A DNA stretch of 64,000 nt, taken from positions 992,001 to 1,056,000 of the forward strand of contig NZ_AP014836.1 of the NCBI RefSeq assembly GCF_002356115.1, read 5' to 3'. The translations under genes were made by a program, and so were the position numbers. The notes beneath the pieces were generated by a model. The model was not told the DNA's origin and made no database searches. It saw only the letters and a list, made by a program, of their open reading frames with translations. Numbering within the stretch: the first letter of the stretch is position 1; every line of letters begins with the position of its first letter. This DNA comes from Candidatus Nitrosoglobus terrae. Lineage in GTDB: Bacteria; Pseudomonadota; Gammaproteobacteria; Nitrosococcales; Nitrosococcaceae. Shown here piece by piece: positions 8,909-19,500 of the stretch.

Positions 8909-11461
8909 TTATTCACTCCTTAATCCGGTAGCTGGAGCAGTTTGCGCCATACCCCAAGCAGGATAAAGACCCGCTAGTATCGCTGCAATTAAAGCAAGAG
9001 CAATTCCTTGGAGTAGATCTAGCGAAGAGATGGAAAGTGCCATGCTCCAGCCAAAGGAGCGATAGTTGATGACATAAATTAAACCTGCGGCGGAAGCTAG
9101 CCCTAAGGGGAGAGAGAGCAGACCGCAGACTAATCCCATCAATCCAGTTTGCCCTACCATCAGATACCATAGCTGCCGAGGGGTTAGCCCAATAGCACGT
9201 AATATTCCAAACTCTTGGCTCCGTTCTAGCTGAAGCGCCATCAAAGCACTAAAGATGCCGATAAAAGCCACTAATCCTGCTAATGTACGCACTACTTCAG
9301 TAATTGCGAAGGTGCGATCAAAAATTTGTAGCGATAGTTCCCGAATAGCTCGATTAGTGTTAATTTGGATGGGGTGATCGGGCTGTATTTTTTGCCATAA
9401 AGTTTGGCGGATTAGCTCAATATCTGCATCGGATCGAGCGTAAATACCTATACCCGAGATCTTAGTATCAAGCCAATAATGGGCATAAGTATGGCGATGA
9501 ATAGTGACCACTCCTCGATCTGATCCATAGCTTTGATAAACTCCGGCTACAGTAAAAGTATGATCTCCATGATCGGTACGCAGCGTTAGGTTTGAGCCTG
9601 GGGATAGATGATGGTGATAGGCGTAAGGCTCAGAGATAAGTACTGCCTCATCATGGATGAAGGCTTGCCATACCTGTTTCGGATCGCCAGCGATAAACCG
9701 AAAGCTAGCAAGGCTTTGTAGGGCTGGCTGGAAAATAACCATATCGATAAAGCCTTTTTTATCCTCAAGCCGTATCCAGTGGGTAGTACTAATAGCGGCT
9801 ACTTCGGGCATGGAAGTGATAGTCTCAATTAAACTTAAATCCAGAGAGCTATGAGCCGGGCCGGTGTGGGCACCGGGGACAGAGACGTAAAGATCGGCTT
9901 GTAAGGTCATTGATAGCCATTGGCTTACGGAGAGCCGAAAACTGTTTATCATGATACCAATACCTACAGTTGCTGCAATTGCTAAGGTTAATGCCGCCAT
10001 AGCTATACCGGTGCGACTCAGGCTAGCGATGATACCCCGAACCGCCAATTGGCCTAAAATCCCAAAGCAATAACGTAGGGAGGGTTGGATAAGGATAAGG
10101 AAAAAGGTGCCTAGAACCGGTGCCAGTAAAGCTCCCCCTATCTGAAGGCCAGTTAAGCCCACAAAACCTAAGATAATGCTTTTATTTGCTATGAGTAAGA
10201 TTAGAAACCCAGTAATTAATAAGCTTCCGCCGATGAAAGTAGCCCATTTCAACCAGTAACGCGCTTGGGTCTCCAGCGGAGATCGCCGCAAATTAACACT
10301 TGGAGATACATAAGTAAGTTCCAGTGCTGGGACTATAGTAGCCACTAATGTAGCGCCTAAGCCTAGTAGGATACCTTTTACTAAAGAGCCTGGGGAGATA
10401 AATAAAGCTTGGATTTGGGCTGAGAAATAAAGATCGTTAAAAGTTTGACTCACTAATCCAATAAATCCTTGTCCAAGCATAATTCCAAGGAACACGCCGC
10501 CTATCGAGCCTAGTACTCCAAGGGCTACCGCTTCTGTGACTAGTAGTAAAAATATTTGCTTTTGTGTAACGCCTAGTACCCGTAACAAACCCATGAGGCG
10601 GCGACGTTGTAGCCATAGAAAGGCCACGGTATTAAAAACAATAAAGCTGCCTACTAATAACGCTAATAAACTTAAGGCGGTCAGATTAAGCTGAAAGGCG
10701 TGGGTCATCTCAGTGATTGCTTGACTACGAGTACCGGCTGGAATGAGGGTTGCTTCAGGGGGTAATTCTTTTTGCAGTTGATTTTGTAGGGCAGTACCTG
10801 CCTTACCTGTAGGTAAGATCAGATCAATCCGGCTTATTCTGCCTACTTGATCTAGTACTTCTTGAGCAGTAGCAATATCAGCAATCAATAGATTAGCTAG
10901 ACCGTGTTGCGCTAGCTCATTTCCTTGAAAAATACCTATGATAGTTAATTGGGTAATATGAGATCCTATATAGACGGCAATCTGATCATTTAATTTAAGT
11001 CCAAGCTGCTGCGCGGTTCTATACTCGATGATAACGGTGTTAGGCTGGGTTAATAGGGCAGCTATATTTATAGTTGATTCTGTATCTATGTTGCTGAAGT
11101 AGTCACGAAATGGGCTTTCAGCAAAGGGATCAATACCTAATAATCGTAATTGTTTGCCCTTATCATGGGGCAGATAAACTTGGCCTTCTATAATTGGGGC
11201 AGAAGGGTATAAAGGGTAATCTAAGCGTAGTTGAGTATAGAATGCTTCAGGTAAACCATTAGGACCGCTAATAATTTCGTGAGTTGTTCGACCTGCTAAA
11301 GTTTTGGCAGCAAGGTTAAAAGATCGATAAGCACTTGTATTGGCCAGATCAATGGCAATGACTATAGCAACGCCCAAAGCAATACCTAAGAGGGTCAAGG
11401 CAACTTGCCAGGGGTGTTGTTTTAAACCTCTCCAATTAGCCCGCCATAGGATTGGAATCAT
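8909..11461 (-). CDS. FtsX-type ABC transporter permease with two FtsX domains
   Basis: An 850-residue inner-membrane permease of the MacB/LolC/AttFG kind. An N-terminal TM (about 18-38) is followed by a large periplasmic domain, a first FtsX core around 250-375 (FNTVAFLWLQRRRLMGLLRVLG), a central cluster of membrane segments at about 400-500, a second periplasmic domain, and a second FtsX core around 725-845 (LERSQEFGILRAIGLTPRQL). This is the fused layout seen in AttF-AttG type exporters, which extract lipids or lipoproteins from the membrane rather than move solutes through a pore. The ATPase gene ends at the base just before this start, so the two are translationally coupled. Substrate unknown. 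Confidence 0.88.
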   Translation of the reverse strand: MIPILWRANWRGLKQHPWQVALTLLGIALGVAIVIAIDLANTSAYRSFNLAAKTLAGRTTHEIISGPNGLPEAFYTQLRLDYPLYPSAPIIEGQVYLPHDKGKQLRLLGIDPFAESPFRDYFSNIDTESTINIAALLTQPNTVIIEYRTAQQLGLKLNDQIAVYIGSHITQLTIIGIFQGNELAQHGLANLLIADIATAQEVLDQVGRISRIDLILPTGKAGTALQNQLQKELPPEATLIPAGTRSQAITEMTHAFQLNLTALSLLALLVGSFIVFNTVAFLWLQRRRLMGLLRVLGVTQKQIFLLLVTEAVALGVLGSIGGVFLGIMLGQGFIGLVSQTFNDLYFSAQIQALFISPGSLVKGILLGLGATLVATIVPALELTYVSPSVNLRRSPLETQARYWLKWATFIGGSLLITGFLILLIANKSIILGFVGLTGLQIGGALLAPVLGTFFLILIQPSLRYCFGILGQLAVRGIIASLSRTGIAMAALTLAIAATVGIGIMINSFRLSVSQWLSMTLQADLYVSVPGAHTGPAHSSLDLSLIETITSMPEVAAISTTHWIRLEDKKGFIDMVIFQPALQSLASFRFIAGDPKQVWQAFIHDEAVLISEPYAYHHHLSPGSNLTLRTDHGDHTFTVAGVYQSYGSDRGVVTIHRHTYAHYWLDTKISGIGIYARSDADIELIRQTLWQKIQPDHPIQINTNRAIRELSLQIFDRTFAITEVVRTLAGLVAFIGIFSALMALQLERSQEFGILRAIGLTPRQLWYLMVGQTGLMGLVCGLLSLPLGLASAAGLIYVINYRSFGWSMALSISSLDLLQGIALALIAAILAGLYPAWGMAQTAPATGLRSE

Positions 11462-12136
11462 TTATCGGGATTCCTCAGCGACTAATCCACCAGATTCTAC
11501 GCGAAGAATTCGATCAGCTTGTCCAACAACTTCTAGACTATGGGTAACCATGATGAGAGTTTTTCCAGCCTGTTTAGTAAGACGATCTAGTAGGGTTAAA
11601 ACTCGGCGACCAGTTTCCAGATCTAGGTTTCCCGTAGGCTCATCAGCCAATATGAGTGATGGAGCATGGACTAAGGCTCGCGCAATGGCCACTCGTTGCT
11701 GTTCTCCGCCTGGGGCACTATGGGATCGCGCTAATAAACCCACTTCCTGAAGTAAGTTTCGGACATATTCTCGATTCACTGAGTTATTCTGACCGTTAAG
11801 TTCCAATGGTAGTAATAGGTTCTCTTCTACCGTCAAGGTTGGGATAAGGTTAAAGGATTGAAAGATAAAGCCGATATAACGGCGACGGAGTAAAGTTCGA
11901 GTCTCCTCTGAGAGTTGGGTGATCTCTATCCCGTTAATGTTAATTTTACCGCTATCCGGAAAGTCAATACCCGCTATTAGATTAAGTAAGGTAGATTTAC
12001 CTGAGCCGCTACGCCCAAGTAATACAACACATTCGCCTTGCTGTATAGTGGCTGTAAGATCGTAAAGTACCCGATGTTTTTTCCCTCCCTCCCAATAGGA
12101 TTTGCTAAGCTTGATCAGCTCTAGTGCGGGTGTCAT
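11462..12136 (-). CDS. ABC transporter ATP-binding protein (LolD/AttE type)
   Basis: A 224-residue cytoplasmic ATPase pairing with the FtsX permease directly downstream (no gap). Walker A is GRSGSGKSTLLN (about 42-53), the Q-loop is FIFQSFNLIPTL, Walker B with D-loop is LILADEPTGNLD, and the H-loop is MVTHS. The signature, normally LSGGEQQR, reads APGGEQQR and seems to have lost a few residues before it. The remaining conserved residues argue for a working enzyme, but the signature Ser that contacts ATP is Pro here. The family powers lipoprotein or lipid extraction from the inner membrane. Confidence 0.9.
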   Translation of the reverse strand: MTPALELIKLSKSYWEGGKKHRVLYDLTATIQQGECVVLLGRSGSGKSTLLNLIAGIDFPDSGKININGIEITQLSEETRTLLRRRYIGFIFQSFNLIPTLTVEENLLLPLELNGQNNSVNREYVRNLLQEVGLLARSHSAPGGEQQRVAIARALVHAPSLILADEPTGNLDLETGRRVLTLLDRLTKQAGKTLIMVTHSLEVVGQADRILRVESGGLVAEESR

Positions 12137-12241
12137 TTCTATAAATACCCTCTGAGGTTAAATTTTTTATATTAACAGTTCCTGATATTTATTAGCCATG
12201 ATGTTTTTTTATATAACTATTATTGATATGGGTTTTGATAC

Positions 12242-12925
12242 ATGATAAGTCGGCAACAAGCTTGGATTGATATCGCGCTTGCTCTACTTTTGGTAGGCAT
12301 TAGTACAATTGCAGTTAGATTGGTAAGTAGAGCTATCATTGAGAATCGATTCTCTTTTTTATTGGTATTACAGGGGGTTATTATTCTTCTTGGACTGCGA
12401 TTTTTACTCGTTATACGCGGGCAAAGCTGGCGACATTTAGGGTTAGGAGTCTTTTTTTTAAAGGATTTTGGTCGGATATTGCTTGTATTTTTTAGCTGTA
12501 TAGGGGCTAATATAGTACTCACTACAGGAGTATCTGCTATAGATCCACAATTACTTAAACAGCATCTTAATCAGCTTCAATTTATTGCTGATCAATTTAG
12601 TGATGAGATATCGTTTATTGGAATTGCAGCAATGATGTTCTTTGTCGGAGTTTATGAGGAAATAATGGCGCGAGGCTTTCTGTTGAATCGATGCCAAATA
12701 GCCTTAGGCAGTAGATGGAAATCCATACTATTATCGTCATTTCTGTTTGGTTTAGGTCACCTATACCAAGGATGGATAGGGGTAGTACAAACTACCCTTT
12801 TTGGTATTGTGCTTGCCCTCTTTACCAGCTATTGGGGTACGCTATGGCCAGGGATTTTTGCTCATGCTCTTATGAATACACTTTCATTGGCAGTACTGGC
12901 ATATTTCACCAATGGCTACCTGTGA
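12242..12925 (+). CDS. CPBP family intramembrane metalloprotease-like protein
   Basis: A 227-residue protein with about six membrane segments and the CPBP (CAAX protease/bacteriocin-immunity, Abi) motifs in order: YEEIMARG (EExxxR, about 139-145), FGLGHLYQ and HALMN near the C-terminus. These Glu and His residues form the metal site of the family. It stands alone between two oppositely oriented transcription units. Its substrate cannot be predicted; family members process prenylated peptides, give bacteriocin immunity, or have regulatory roles. Confidence 0.85.
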   Translation: MISRQQAWIDIALALLLVGISTIAVRLVSRAIIENRFSFLLVLQGVIILLGLRFLLVIRGQSWRHLGLGVFFLKDFGRILLVFFSCIGANIVLTTGVSAIDPQLLKQHLNQLQFIADQFSDEISFIGIAAMMFFVGVYEEIMARGFLLNRCQIALGSRWKSILLSSFLFGLGHLYQGWIGVVQTTLFGIVLALFTSYWGTLWPGIFAHALMNTLSLAVLAYFTNGYL

Positions 12926-12952
12926 GATCTAGAGTTAAAGGCTGAATTTATT

Positions 12953-13600
12953 TTATGCTGAGCCCTCATTTCCTTCAGAGAGGTACTGAATAAGTATCTG
13001 TGTCTCTTGTGAGAGTTGACGGCTATAAAGTAATAGGTGAAGCCGGCTGCCTCCCGTTTGTCGCCAAAGTACGGCTGATCGGATACTGGCTAACAATAAC
13101 GCTCGCACGCGTTCAATATTTTCTGGTTGCTTCAGATGAGTTTCTTCTCCCCTGATTTGAATTCTTGGAGTCATGGTGCTGATGGTGTTTAAGTATATAT
13201 CTGCAAGTTGAGCAATTGTATCAGGCTGAATAGAGCGGATATCTTCAGTTTGTTGTTCAAGTAGCTGAATTTTATACGTGATCTCCCCTAATAGTTTAGG
13301 GTGATTTCTGAGTTTTTGCTCTAGATACATGATATTAATCAGATAACGTAGCAGTTCAGGATCAGCCCGGTAGCGCTTTTTATTAAGCTGTTGATTTAGG
13401 ATCTGCAGGCCAGTAGAGAGTTTACCTATACCCCCATAGACATCTTCTGCACTTTCTGGGTTGAGTTTAAAAATGCTGGCTAAACTTGCAGTAATTGCAT
13501 CCGTCGGAGCGTTGCCATAACGGGCAATCTGCTGAACTGAGTGTAATGCTTGAAGTATACCAGCTAGAGCTAATGCTCTATTTTGCCAAATGTTTTTCAT
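12953..13600 (-). CDS. hflD: HflD-like lysogenisation/high-frequency protein homologue
   Basis: A 215-residue helical protein of the HflD family, a peripheral membrane protein that in E. coli affects lambda CII stability. It is recognised from MKNIWQNRALALAGILQAL at the N-terminus, VYGGIGKLSTGL, RYLINIMYLEQKL and RSAVLWRQTGGSRLHLL. I start it at the ATG at 13600, which overlaps the mnmA stop as ATGA; a longer in-frame extension to 13651 runs into mnmA and is not typical of the family. The mnmA-hflD pair is a standard gammaproteobacterial arrangement. Confidence 0.9.
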   Translation of the reverse strand: MKNIWQNRALALAGILQALHSVQQIARYGNAPTDAITASLASIFKLNPESAEDVYGGIGKLSTGLQILNQQLNKKRYRADPELLRYLINIMYLEQKLRNHPKLLGEITYKIQLLEQQTEDIRSIQPDTIAQLADIYLNTISTMTPRIQIRGEETHLKQPENIERVRALLLASIRSAVLWRQTGGSRLHLLLYSRQLSQETQILIQYLSEGNEGSA

Positions 13601-14700
13601 AGTAATAATCCTAGTGCATTCGTGGTTATGATAGTGCCCCCACCTAGGCATTCATCGTTTTGGTAGAAAACAATGGCTTGCCCTGGAGTAGCTGCGTATT
13701 GAGTTAAGTCAAAAGTCACTTGTATGCTGTCATGAGTGATTTCGGTAAGCGTGCAAGCTTGATCGGCTTGGCGATAGCGAATTTTAGCGGCGCAACGATA
13801 AGGAAAAGCAGGTGATTTTCCAGCGATCCAGTGTAGCTGATTTGCCTGAAGAGTTTGGCTTCTTAGCCAGTAATGGGGGTTATCTTCGGCTACATATAAG
13901 GCGTTTTGCATTAAATTTTTGCCAACTACGAACCAAGGATTGCCGCTACTGTTTTTACGACCACCAATTCCTAACCCTTGTCGCTGTCCTAAAGTGTAAT
14001 ACATAAGCCCATCGTGTTTTCCGATAAATTCTCCTTCTGGAGTGAGAATATCCCCAGGCTGTGCGGGGAGATAGCGGCTGAGAAACTCTTTAAAGCGGCG
14101 CTCACCGATAAAGCAAATACCAGTACTATCTTTTTTATTATAATTGGGAAATTGTGCTGTAGCTGCAATATGGCGAACTTCAGGTTTTTTCAGATCTCCA
14201 AGTGGAAATAAGGTATGGGAAAGTTGTTTTTGATTCAATGTGTACAAGAAATAACTTTGATCTTTATTCTTATCTTGTCCTTTAAGGAGATGGTAACGTT
14301 CTTTTGAATGCTCAATTCGGGCGTAGTGTCCAGTGGCAATGAGGTCATATCCAAGTGCTAGGGCGTAATTAAGGAACACCTTAAATTTAATTTCCCGGTT
14401 ACACAGAATATCTGGATTGGGGGTATGTCCTCTACGATATTCATCCAGAAAATGCTCAAATACTTGATTCCAATATTCGGTTGAAAAATTCGCTTCATAA
14501 AAAGGAATCCCAAGTAAATGGGTAATAGCTTGGGCATCTTGGCTATCTTGGATGGCCGTACATTCCGATTCATCAGCAAAATCTATCCAGTTTTTCATAA
14601 AAAGGCCGCTAACTGGATAGCCCTGCTGCTGTAGCCGTAAAGCCGCTACAGAGGAATCAACTCCTCCGGATAAACCAACAACAATTTTGAGCCTGCTCAT
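13597..14700 (-). CDS. mnmA: tRNA-specific 2-thiouridylase MnmA
   Basis: A 367-residue enzyme that adds sulfur to U34 of tRNA-Lys, tRNA-Glu and tRNA-Gln in the cytoplasm, receiving sulfur from the Tus relay. The PP-loop SGGVDSSVAAL (11-21) binds ATP. The nucleophile Cys100 is in NPDILCNREIKF and the persulfide Cys196 in GICFIGERRF. Length is normal for the family. The stop codon overlaps the hflD start by ATGA, so the genes are translationally coupled. Confidence 0.97.
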   Translation of the reverse strand: MSRLKIVVGLSGGVDSSVAALRLQQQGYPVSGLFMKNWIDFADESECTAIQDSQDAQAITHLLGIPFYEANFSTEYWNQVFEHFLDEYRRGHTPNPDILCNREIKFKVFLNYALALGYDLIATGHYARIEHSKERYHLLKGQDKNKDQSYFLYTLNQKQLSHTLFPLGDLKKPEVRHIAATAQFPNYNKKDSTGICFIGERRFKEFLSRYLPAQPGDILTPEGEFIGKHDGLMYYTLGQRQGLGIGGRKNSSGNPWFVVGKNLMQNALYVAEDNPHYWLRSQTLQANQLHWIAGKSPAFPYRCAAKIRYRQADQACTLTEITHDSIQVTFDLTQYAATPGQAIVFYQNDECLGGGTIITTNALGLLL

Positions 14701-14792
14701 GTAAGTTTATTTTGCCCAATCTGTGTTTTAGTAGATAAAAATAAGTACTAAGATCATAATCATAGAAGATTATCAAGTAGTTAGGTCTTATA

Positions 14793-16088
14793 TCAATATC
14801 TTGTAGGTAATAATGCCTGACGGGCTAATAAGGCGCTACCATAAGCGGCTTCAGTTTCTGTGGCGATAGTGACTTGGGTTTTAATGATTTGTTCTCGGAT
14901 TTTAATCCAAGGAAGATTCTTTGCTCCGCCTCCGGTGGTTCTTATCAAGTTAGGGAATGGAGCGCCAAGGGTTTGAAGTAACCGGTATCCTTGCGCTTCA
15001 ATACGGGCAATACCCTCAAGCATAGCTTGGAAAAAAACAAGATTATTATTAGGGCGCGGATTAAGGTAGCTAAGATAATAAGGATCAGAAATGGGGAAAC
15101 GTTCTCCTATGCTTGGTAAGGGGTAATAATTAAGACCAGTGGGTTGATCAGGTTTTAAGTGAGGAGTCATTTCGTCAAGCTGGGCTTGGGTAAAATACTG
15201 TCTTAATACTGCACCGCCACTATTAGAAGCGCCTCCAACAAGCCAGAGAGAGCCTAATCGATGGCTGTAGATTCCGAGCTTAGAATTAAATAAAGGGCGA
15301 TCAGAAGCCACCTTAAGCACTAGGGTAGAACCTAAAGAGGTCACTGCATCGCCGGGTTTCCCAGCACTAGTGGCGATAAAGGCTGCAACACTGTCTGTGG
15401 TTCCAGCCACTATAAGCGTTTCAGGTGAGAGGCCAAAAATTTCACTAGCTATTGGGTTAACGGTACCAATAGGGGTTCCAGGAGAGACTACTTTTTTAGG
15501 GAGTAGTGGCCGTTGCACTCCTACCTGATCAAGCCAAGGCGGCCATTCTCCCTTGTTGGGATCATATCCGCTTTTAAGGCAATTATTTTCATCACTGACC
15601 CCCAGGGGGGCGCCTAGGCGAGAGGCAATCCAATCTGCTTGATGTACTAAATGAGCCGCTTGGCCAGCTTCTTGATAGGTCTGTAAATGAAGAAGTTTAG
15701 CTAAGCCAGAAGTAGGACCAGAAGCGCCATTGGTGAGTGATCCGTATTTGGCAATGATTTGAGCTTCAGTATGGCTGCGACTATCATTATATAGGAAGGC
15801 GGGAGTGAGGGGATGGCCTTGAGTATCTACTAATAGCACAGTTCCAGAAGTACCATCAATAGCAAGAGATTTAACTAGATGAGGAGGGGCTATATGAAAT
15901 AAATTGCTAAGCGCTTGCGTGACCGCCTGCCACCAGTGTTTGGGATTTTGTTCGATAGCTTCCCCATGACGAGAGGGGGAAGGTAAGGGAGCGTTACCCC
16001 AACCAGCAATCTTGCCAGTTTTGGTGATGGCAACCGCTCGGCACCCGGAGGTACCCAGATCAATCCCAACAAATAGATCTTCGGCCAT
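14793..16088 (-). CDS. FGGY-family carbohydrate kinase (D-ribulose/xylulose kinase-like)
   Basis: A 431-residue sugar kinase with an actin-like ATPase fold: FVGIDLGTSGCRAVAI (phosphate 1 motif), WWQAVTQAL, IDGTSGTVLLVD and the ATP-binding TTGGGAKNLPW near the C-terminus. It is shorter than classical xylulokinases (about 480-500) and resembles the xylulokinase-like D-ribulose kinase group also found in cyanobacteria. Its ATG directly follows the stop of queF, so the two are co-transcribed. Ribulose or xylulose is a family-based inference. A link to carbon salvage into the pentose phosphate or Calvin route is plausible but not shown by the neighbours. Confidence 0.82.
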   Translation of the reverse strand: MAEDLFVGIDLGTSGCRAVAITKTGKIAGWGNAPLPSPSRHGEAIEQNPKHWWQAVTQALSNLFHIAPPHLVKSLAIDGTSGTVLLVDTQGHPLTPAFLYNDSRSHTEAQIIAKYGSLTNGASGPTSGLAKLLHLQTYQEAGQAAHLVHQADWIASRLGAPLGVSDENNCLKSGYDPNKGEWPPWLDQVGVQRPLLPKKVVSPGTPIGTVNPIASEIFGLSPETLIVAGTTDSVAAFIATSAGKPGDAVTSLGSTLVLKVASDRPLFNSKLGIYSHRLGSLWLVGGASNSGGAVLRQYFTQAQLDEMTPHLKPDQPTGLNYYPLPSIGERFPISDPYYLSYLNPRPNNNLVFFQAMLEGIARIEAQGYRLLQTLGAPFPNLIRTTGGGAKNLPWIKIREQIIKTQVTIATETEAAYGSALLARQALLPTRY

Positions 16089-16478
16089 TTAAGGTAATTG
16101 GACAATTTTAGGGGTATTCCAGTTAGGCTGGCGGTATTCAGCAATGACTGTGGTATAGATGCCACCACGAACACTGAATTCTGCAGTTAGGCGTATGAAT
16201 CTAGGGTTACAGACGGCTATTAAATCGTCCAAGATCTGATTAGTTACGGCTTCATGAAAAGCGCCTTGGTTTCGATAAGACCAAATATAAAGCTTGAGCG
16301 CTTTTAATTCCACACAGTTATGATCAGGCACATACTCTAGATGTAAGGTGGCAAAGTCGGGTTGCCCCGTTTTAGGACATAAACAAGTAAACTCCGGAAT
16401 CTTGATTCGAATAGTATAATCCCGATTGGGAAAGGGATTACTAAAGGTTTCAAGCTCTCGACTCGGTTGACTAGGCAT
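16089..16478 (-). CDS. queF: NADPH-dependent 7-cyano-7-deazaguanine reductase QueF
   Basis: A 129-residue type I QueF that reduces preQ0 to preQ1 in queuosine synthesis. The catalytic Cys34 and Asp41 lie in [12 protein letters not shown], and the NADPH/QueF motif is [14 protein letters not shown], with the E-x-K-S-L-K pattern slightly altered (KAL for KSL). Length fits unimodular QueF. It is the first gene of a two-gene unit with the FGGY kinase and is divergent from smc with only 73 bases between the starts. Confidence 0.95.
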   Translation of the reverse strand: MPSQPSRELETFSNPFPNRDYTIRIKIPEFTCLCPKTGQPDFATLHLEYVPDHNCVELKALKLYIWSYRNQGAFHEAVTNQILDDLIAVCNPRFIRLTAEFSVRGGIYTTVIAEYRQPNWNTPKIVQLP

Positions 16479-16551
16479 CTTGTTATCCCTATGTTAGCGT
16501 GCGCACTTCAAATTGATTTTTCAATTTTTTATTATCGCCTAAATTTACGTT

Positions 16552-19500
16552 ATGCGTCTAAAAAAAATTAAGCTTGCAGGCTTTAAATCCTTTGTGGATC
16601 CCATTTATCTACCTTTGCTGAGTAATCGTATGGTGATTGTGGGGCCTAATGGTTGTGGTAAATCTAATATTATTGACGCAGTTCGATGGGTGATGGGGGA
16701 GAGTTCTGCTAGGCATTTACGCGGTGATTCAATGACCGATGTCATTTTTAATGGTTCCTCTACCCGTAAACCTGTAGGGCAATGTTCCGTAGAGCTTGTA
16801 TTTGATAATAGCGAGCAGAGTTTAGGTGGGCAGTATGCGGTCTATAATGAGATTGCTATTAGACGGCAGGTCAATAGAGAAGGGCAATCCCATTATTTTC
16901 TTAACGGTACTCGCTGTCGTCGTCGTGATGTAACCGACATCTTTCTGGGTACCGGTCTTGGGCCTCGAAGCTATGCCATTATTGAACAAGGGATGATCTC
17001 TCGTCTCATTGAAGCTAAGCCGGAGGAGTTACGCATTTTTCTGGAAGAGGCGGCGGGTATATCAAAATATAAGGAACGGAGACGGGAAGCCGAAGCTCGC
17101 ATGCAAAATACAACAGAAAACCTTAACCGTATTTGTGATTTAAAAGATGAAGTTGAAAGACAGCTCAACACATTAAAACGTCAAGCTAAAAGTGCTGAGA
17201 AATATCGAGAGCTTAGGCAGCTGGAGCGGAAAATTAAAGCAAAAATCCAAGCACTACGGTGGCAGCGGCTAGATAAAGAGGCACAGCAGCGGAAGCAGGA
17301 AATTACCCAGAAAGAGCTTACGTTAGAAGCTTTAATGGCTGAGTTGCGGCAACTGGAGGCGGCGCTAACCCAGCAGCAGGAAGCTTTTCATCTAGCGAGG
17401 GATAAAACAGATGAAATACAAGTCCTTTATTATAGCCAAGGCATTGAAATTGCCCGAGTGGAACAGGAGATTCGTCACGAACAAGAACAGTATACGCGCT
17501 ATCAACAAGAACAAGGGCAGATAAAACAGCGTTTAATACAAATACAGCAAACCCAAGATGAGAAAGGGACAGTGATTAGCCAAACGGAGCAAGTACTTGC
17601 TGATCAGAGGCAGCGCCAGGAGCAAGTACAACAACTACTCCAAGAGGCGTTAGGATTTATGAGAACTGCTGAGATGGCCATCCGAGATTGGCAGCTTACT
17701 TGGGAGGACTTTAATCAACGGGCGGCAAAACCTATTCAGAATGCCCAAATAGAACGAGCCTATCAGCAACAGCTAGCACGGCAACGGCAGCAACTTCAGC
17801 AACGAAGCGTACGCTTAGAAGAGGAATCTAGACGATTAGCTGAGAAAGAAGAAACGGCATCCCTTGAGGTTTTACGAGAAGAGATGCTCAACTTGGAGCA
17901 ACACATTGCTGAGCGGCAACTATCCCTTACTGCTGGTGCTACGGAGATTTCCAGCTATAGAGAGCAAGAAAAACAGATCTCTCAGGATCTTCATAACCAG
18001 CAAGAGCATTGGCATCATTTACAGGGGCGTTTAAGTTCTTTACAAGAGTTACAACAGGATATCAGCGCTAACCCGAAGATAGATGCTTGGTTAGAACAGC
18101 ATGGATTAACAGATAATTTACGGCTGAATGAAGGGTTGAAGGTTGAATCAGGATGGGAGCTCGCAGTAGAGCGTATTTTGGGGGATCGATTAAAGGCTAT
18201 TTGTGTAGCAGATTTGGAAGAATTAGCTCATCAGCTTCCCAATTTAGAAGAAGGATCTCTGATCTTGTTTGATACGGCCTCCCCCCCTGTAAACCTATCT
18301 AAAGTGGAGGTTTCCTTGTTGAATAAAGTGCATGCTCCTTGGTCTCTAGATTCCTTACTAGGAGGAGTCTATGCGGTAGAGACTTTAGCTGAAGCGTTCG
18401 CTTTGCGTGGCCAACTTTCTTTGAGAGAGTCGGTCATTACCCGTGACGGTATCTGGTTGAATTCATGTTGCCTGATCCTTGCCGACCATCTTGATGCAAG
18501 CTTGGGGATTCTTGCTCGAAAACGAGAGATAGAACGGTTGCAACAAGAGAGCACCCAGTGCCAACAACAGATTGATAAATTTAATCAGCAGCTAAAAGAG
18601 ATCTATAGCTATCTTCAGTCTTTAGAAGATAAACACGCTCATTATCAAAGCACTATGGGAGAGTTGCAGCAAAAGCAGCAGCAGCAGCAGTCTACGTTAG
18701 TGCGCACTGAGGCCGAACAAGCGCAATATCGTTTCCGTCGGCAGCAAATCAGTAGCGATCTGGATGAGATTAAAATCCAAGATGCTGAAAACGCCCAAGA
18801 GCAGGAAGGAGCTGAAGATCGGCTTCAAGCGGCCTTAATGGCTATGGAAAGTGTTGAGCAGGAACGGAAGCAACTTATGGCAGAGAAAGATCGATTATGG
18901 AAAGCGGTTGATCAGGCCCGTAATGAAGCGGATAAAGTAAAGGATAGAGGACATCAATTAGAGATGGCGCGCCAAGCTTCTCAGGTTGCTCAGAAAGCTG
19001 CAGAAGAAGCCATTGCCCAAGCCCAACGTGAATATAGCGCCCTGATCTGGCGCCGAGAAATTGTAGAAACAGCCTTAACTGATGGACGAGGGCCTTTGCA
19101 AGCACTTCAGAATCAACTGGATACTCAACTCCAACAGCGATTAGTTACTGAGCGCCAGCTCAATGAGGCTCGTGAGCAAATGGCTACTTTGGAAGAACAG
19201 TTACGTACTTATGAGCAGGAGCGGCATCGGATTGAAAAAATGGCTCTGGATCAACGTGATACCTTGGGGCAACTCCGAGTGGATGGACAAGCTGTTTGGG
19301 TGCGGGTTCAGGAGCTGCGCGAGCAATTGGCTGAAGAAGATCTTAGCCCTGAAGAAATATTACAGGATAATACATCGGGCTTAAGTGATGAGTTATCTGT
19401 TTTGGAAATAGAAAGAGAGGAAATAGCTAATAGTATTCAGCGTCTTGGCCTGGTTAATTTAGCAGCTATCGAGGAGTGCCAGATTCAGATGGAGCGTAAA

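Noticed and set aside
12953-13651. Longer hflD start at 13651
   Set aside because: It reads into mnmA coding sequence and adds residues not found in HflD; the ATGA overlap start at 13600 is normal.
14741-14775. GATCATAATCATAGAAGATTATC between the sugar kinase and mnmA as a Fur box
   Set aside because: The half-sites do not fit the 7-1-7 spacing, and neither neighbour is an iron gene.
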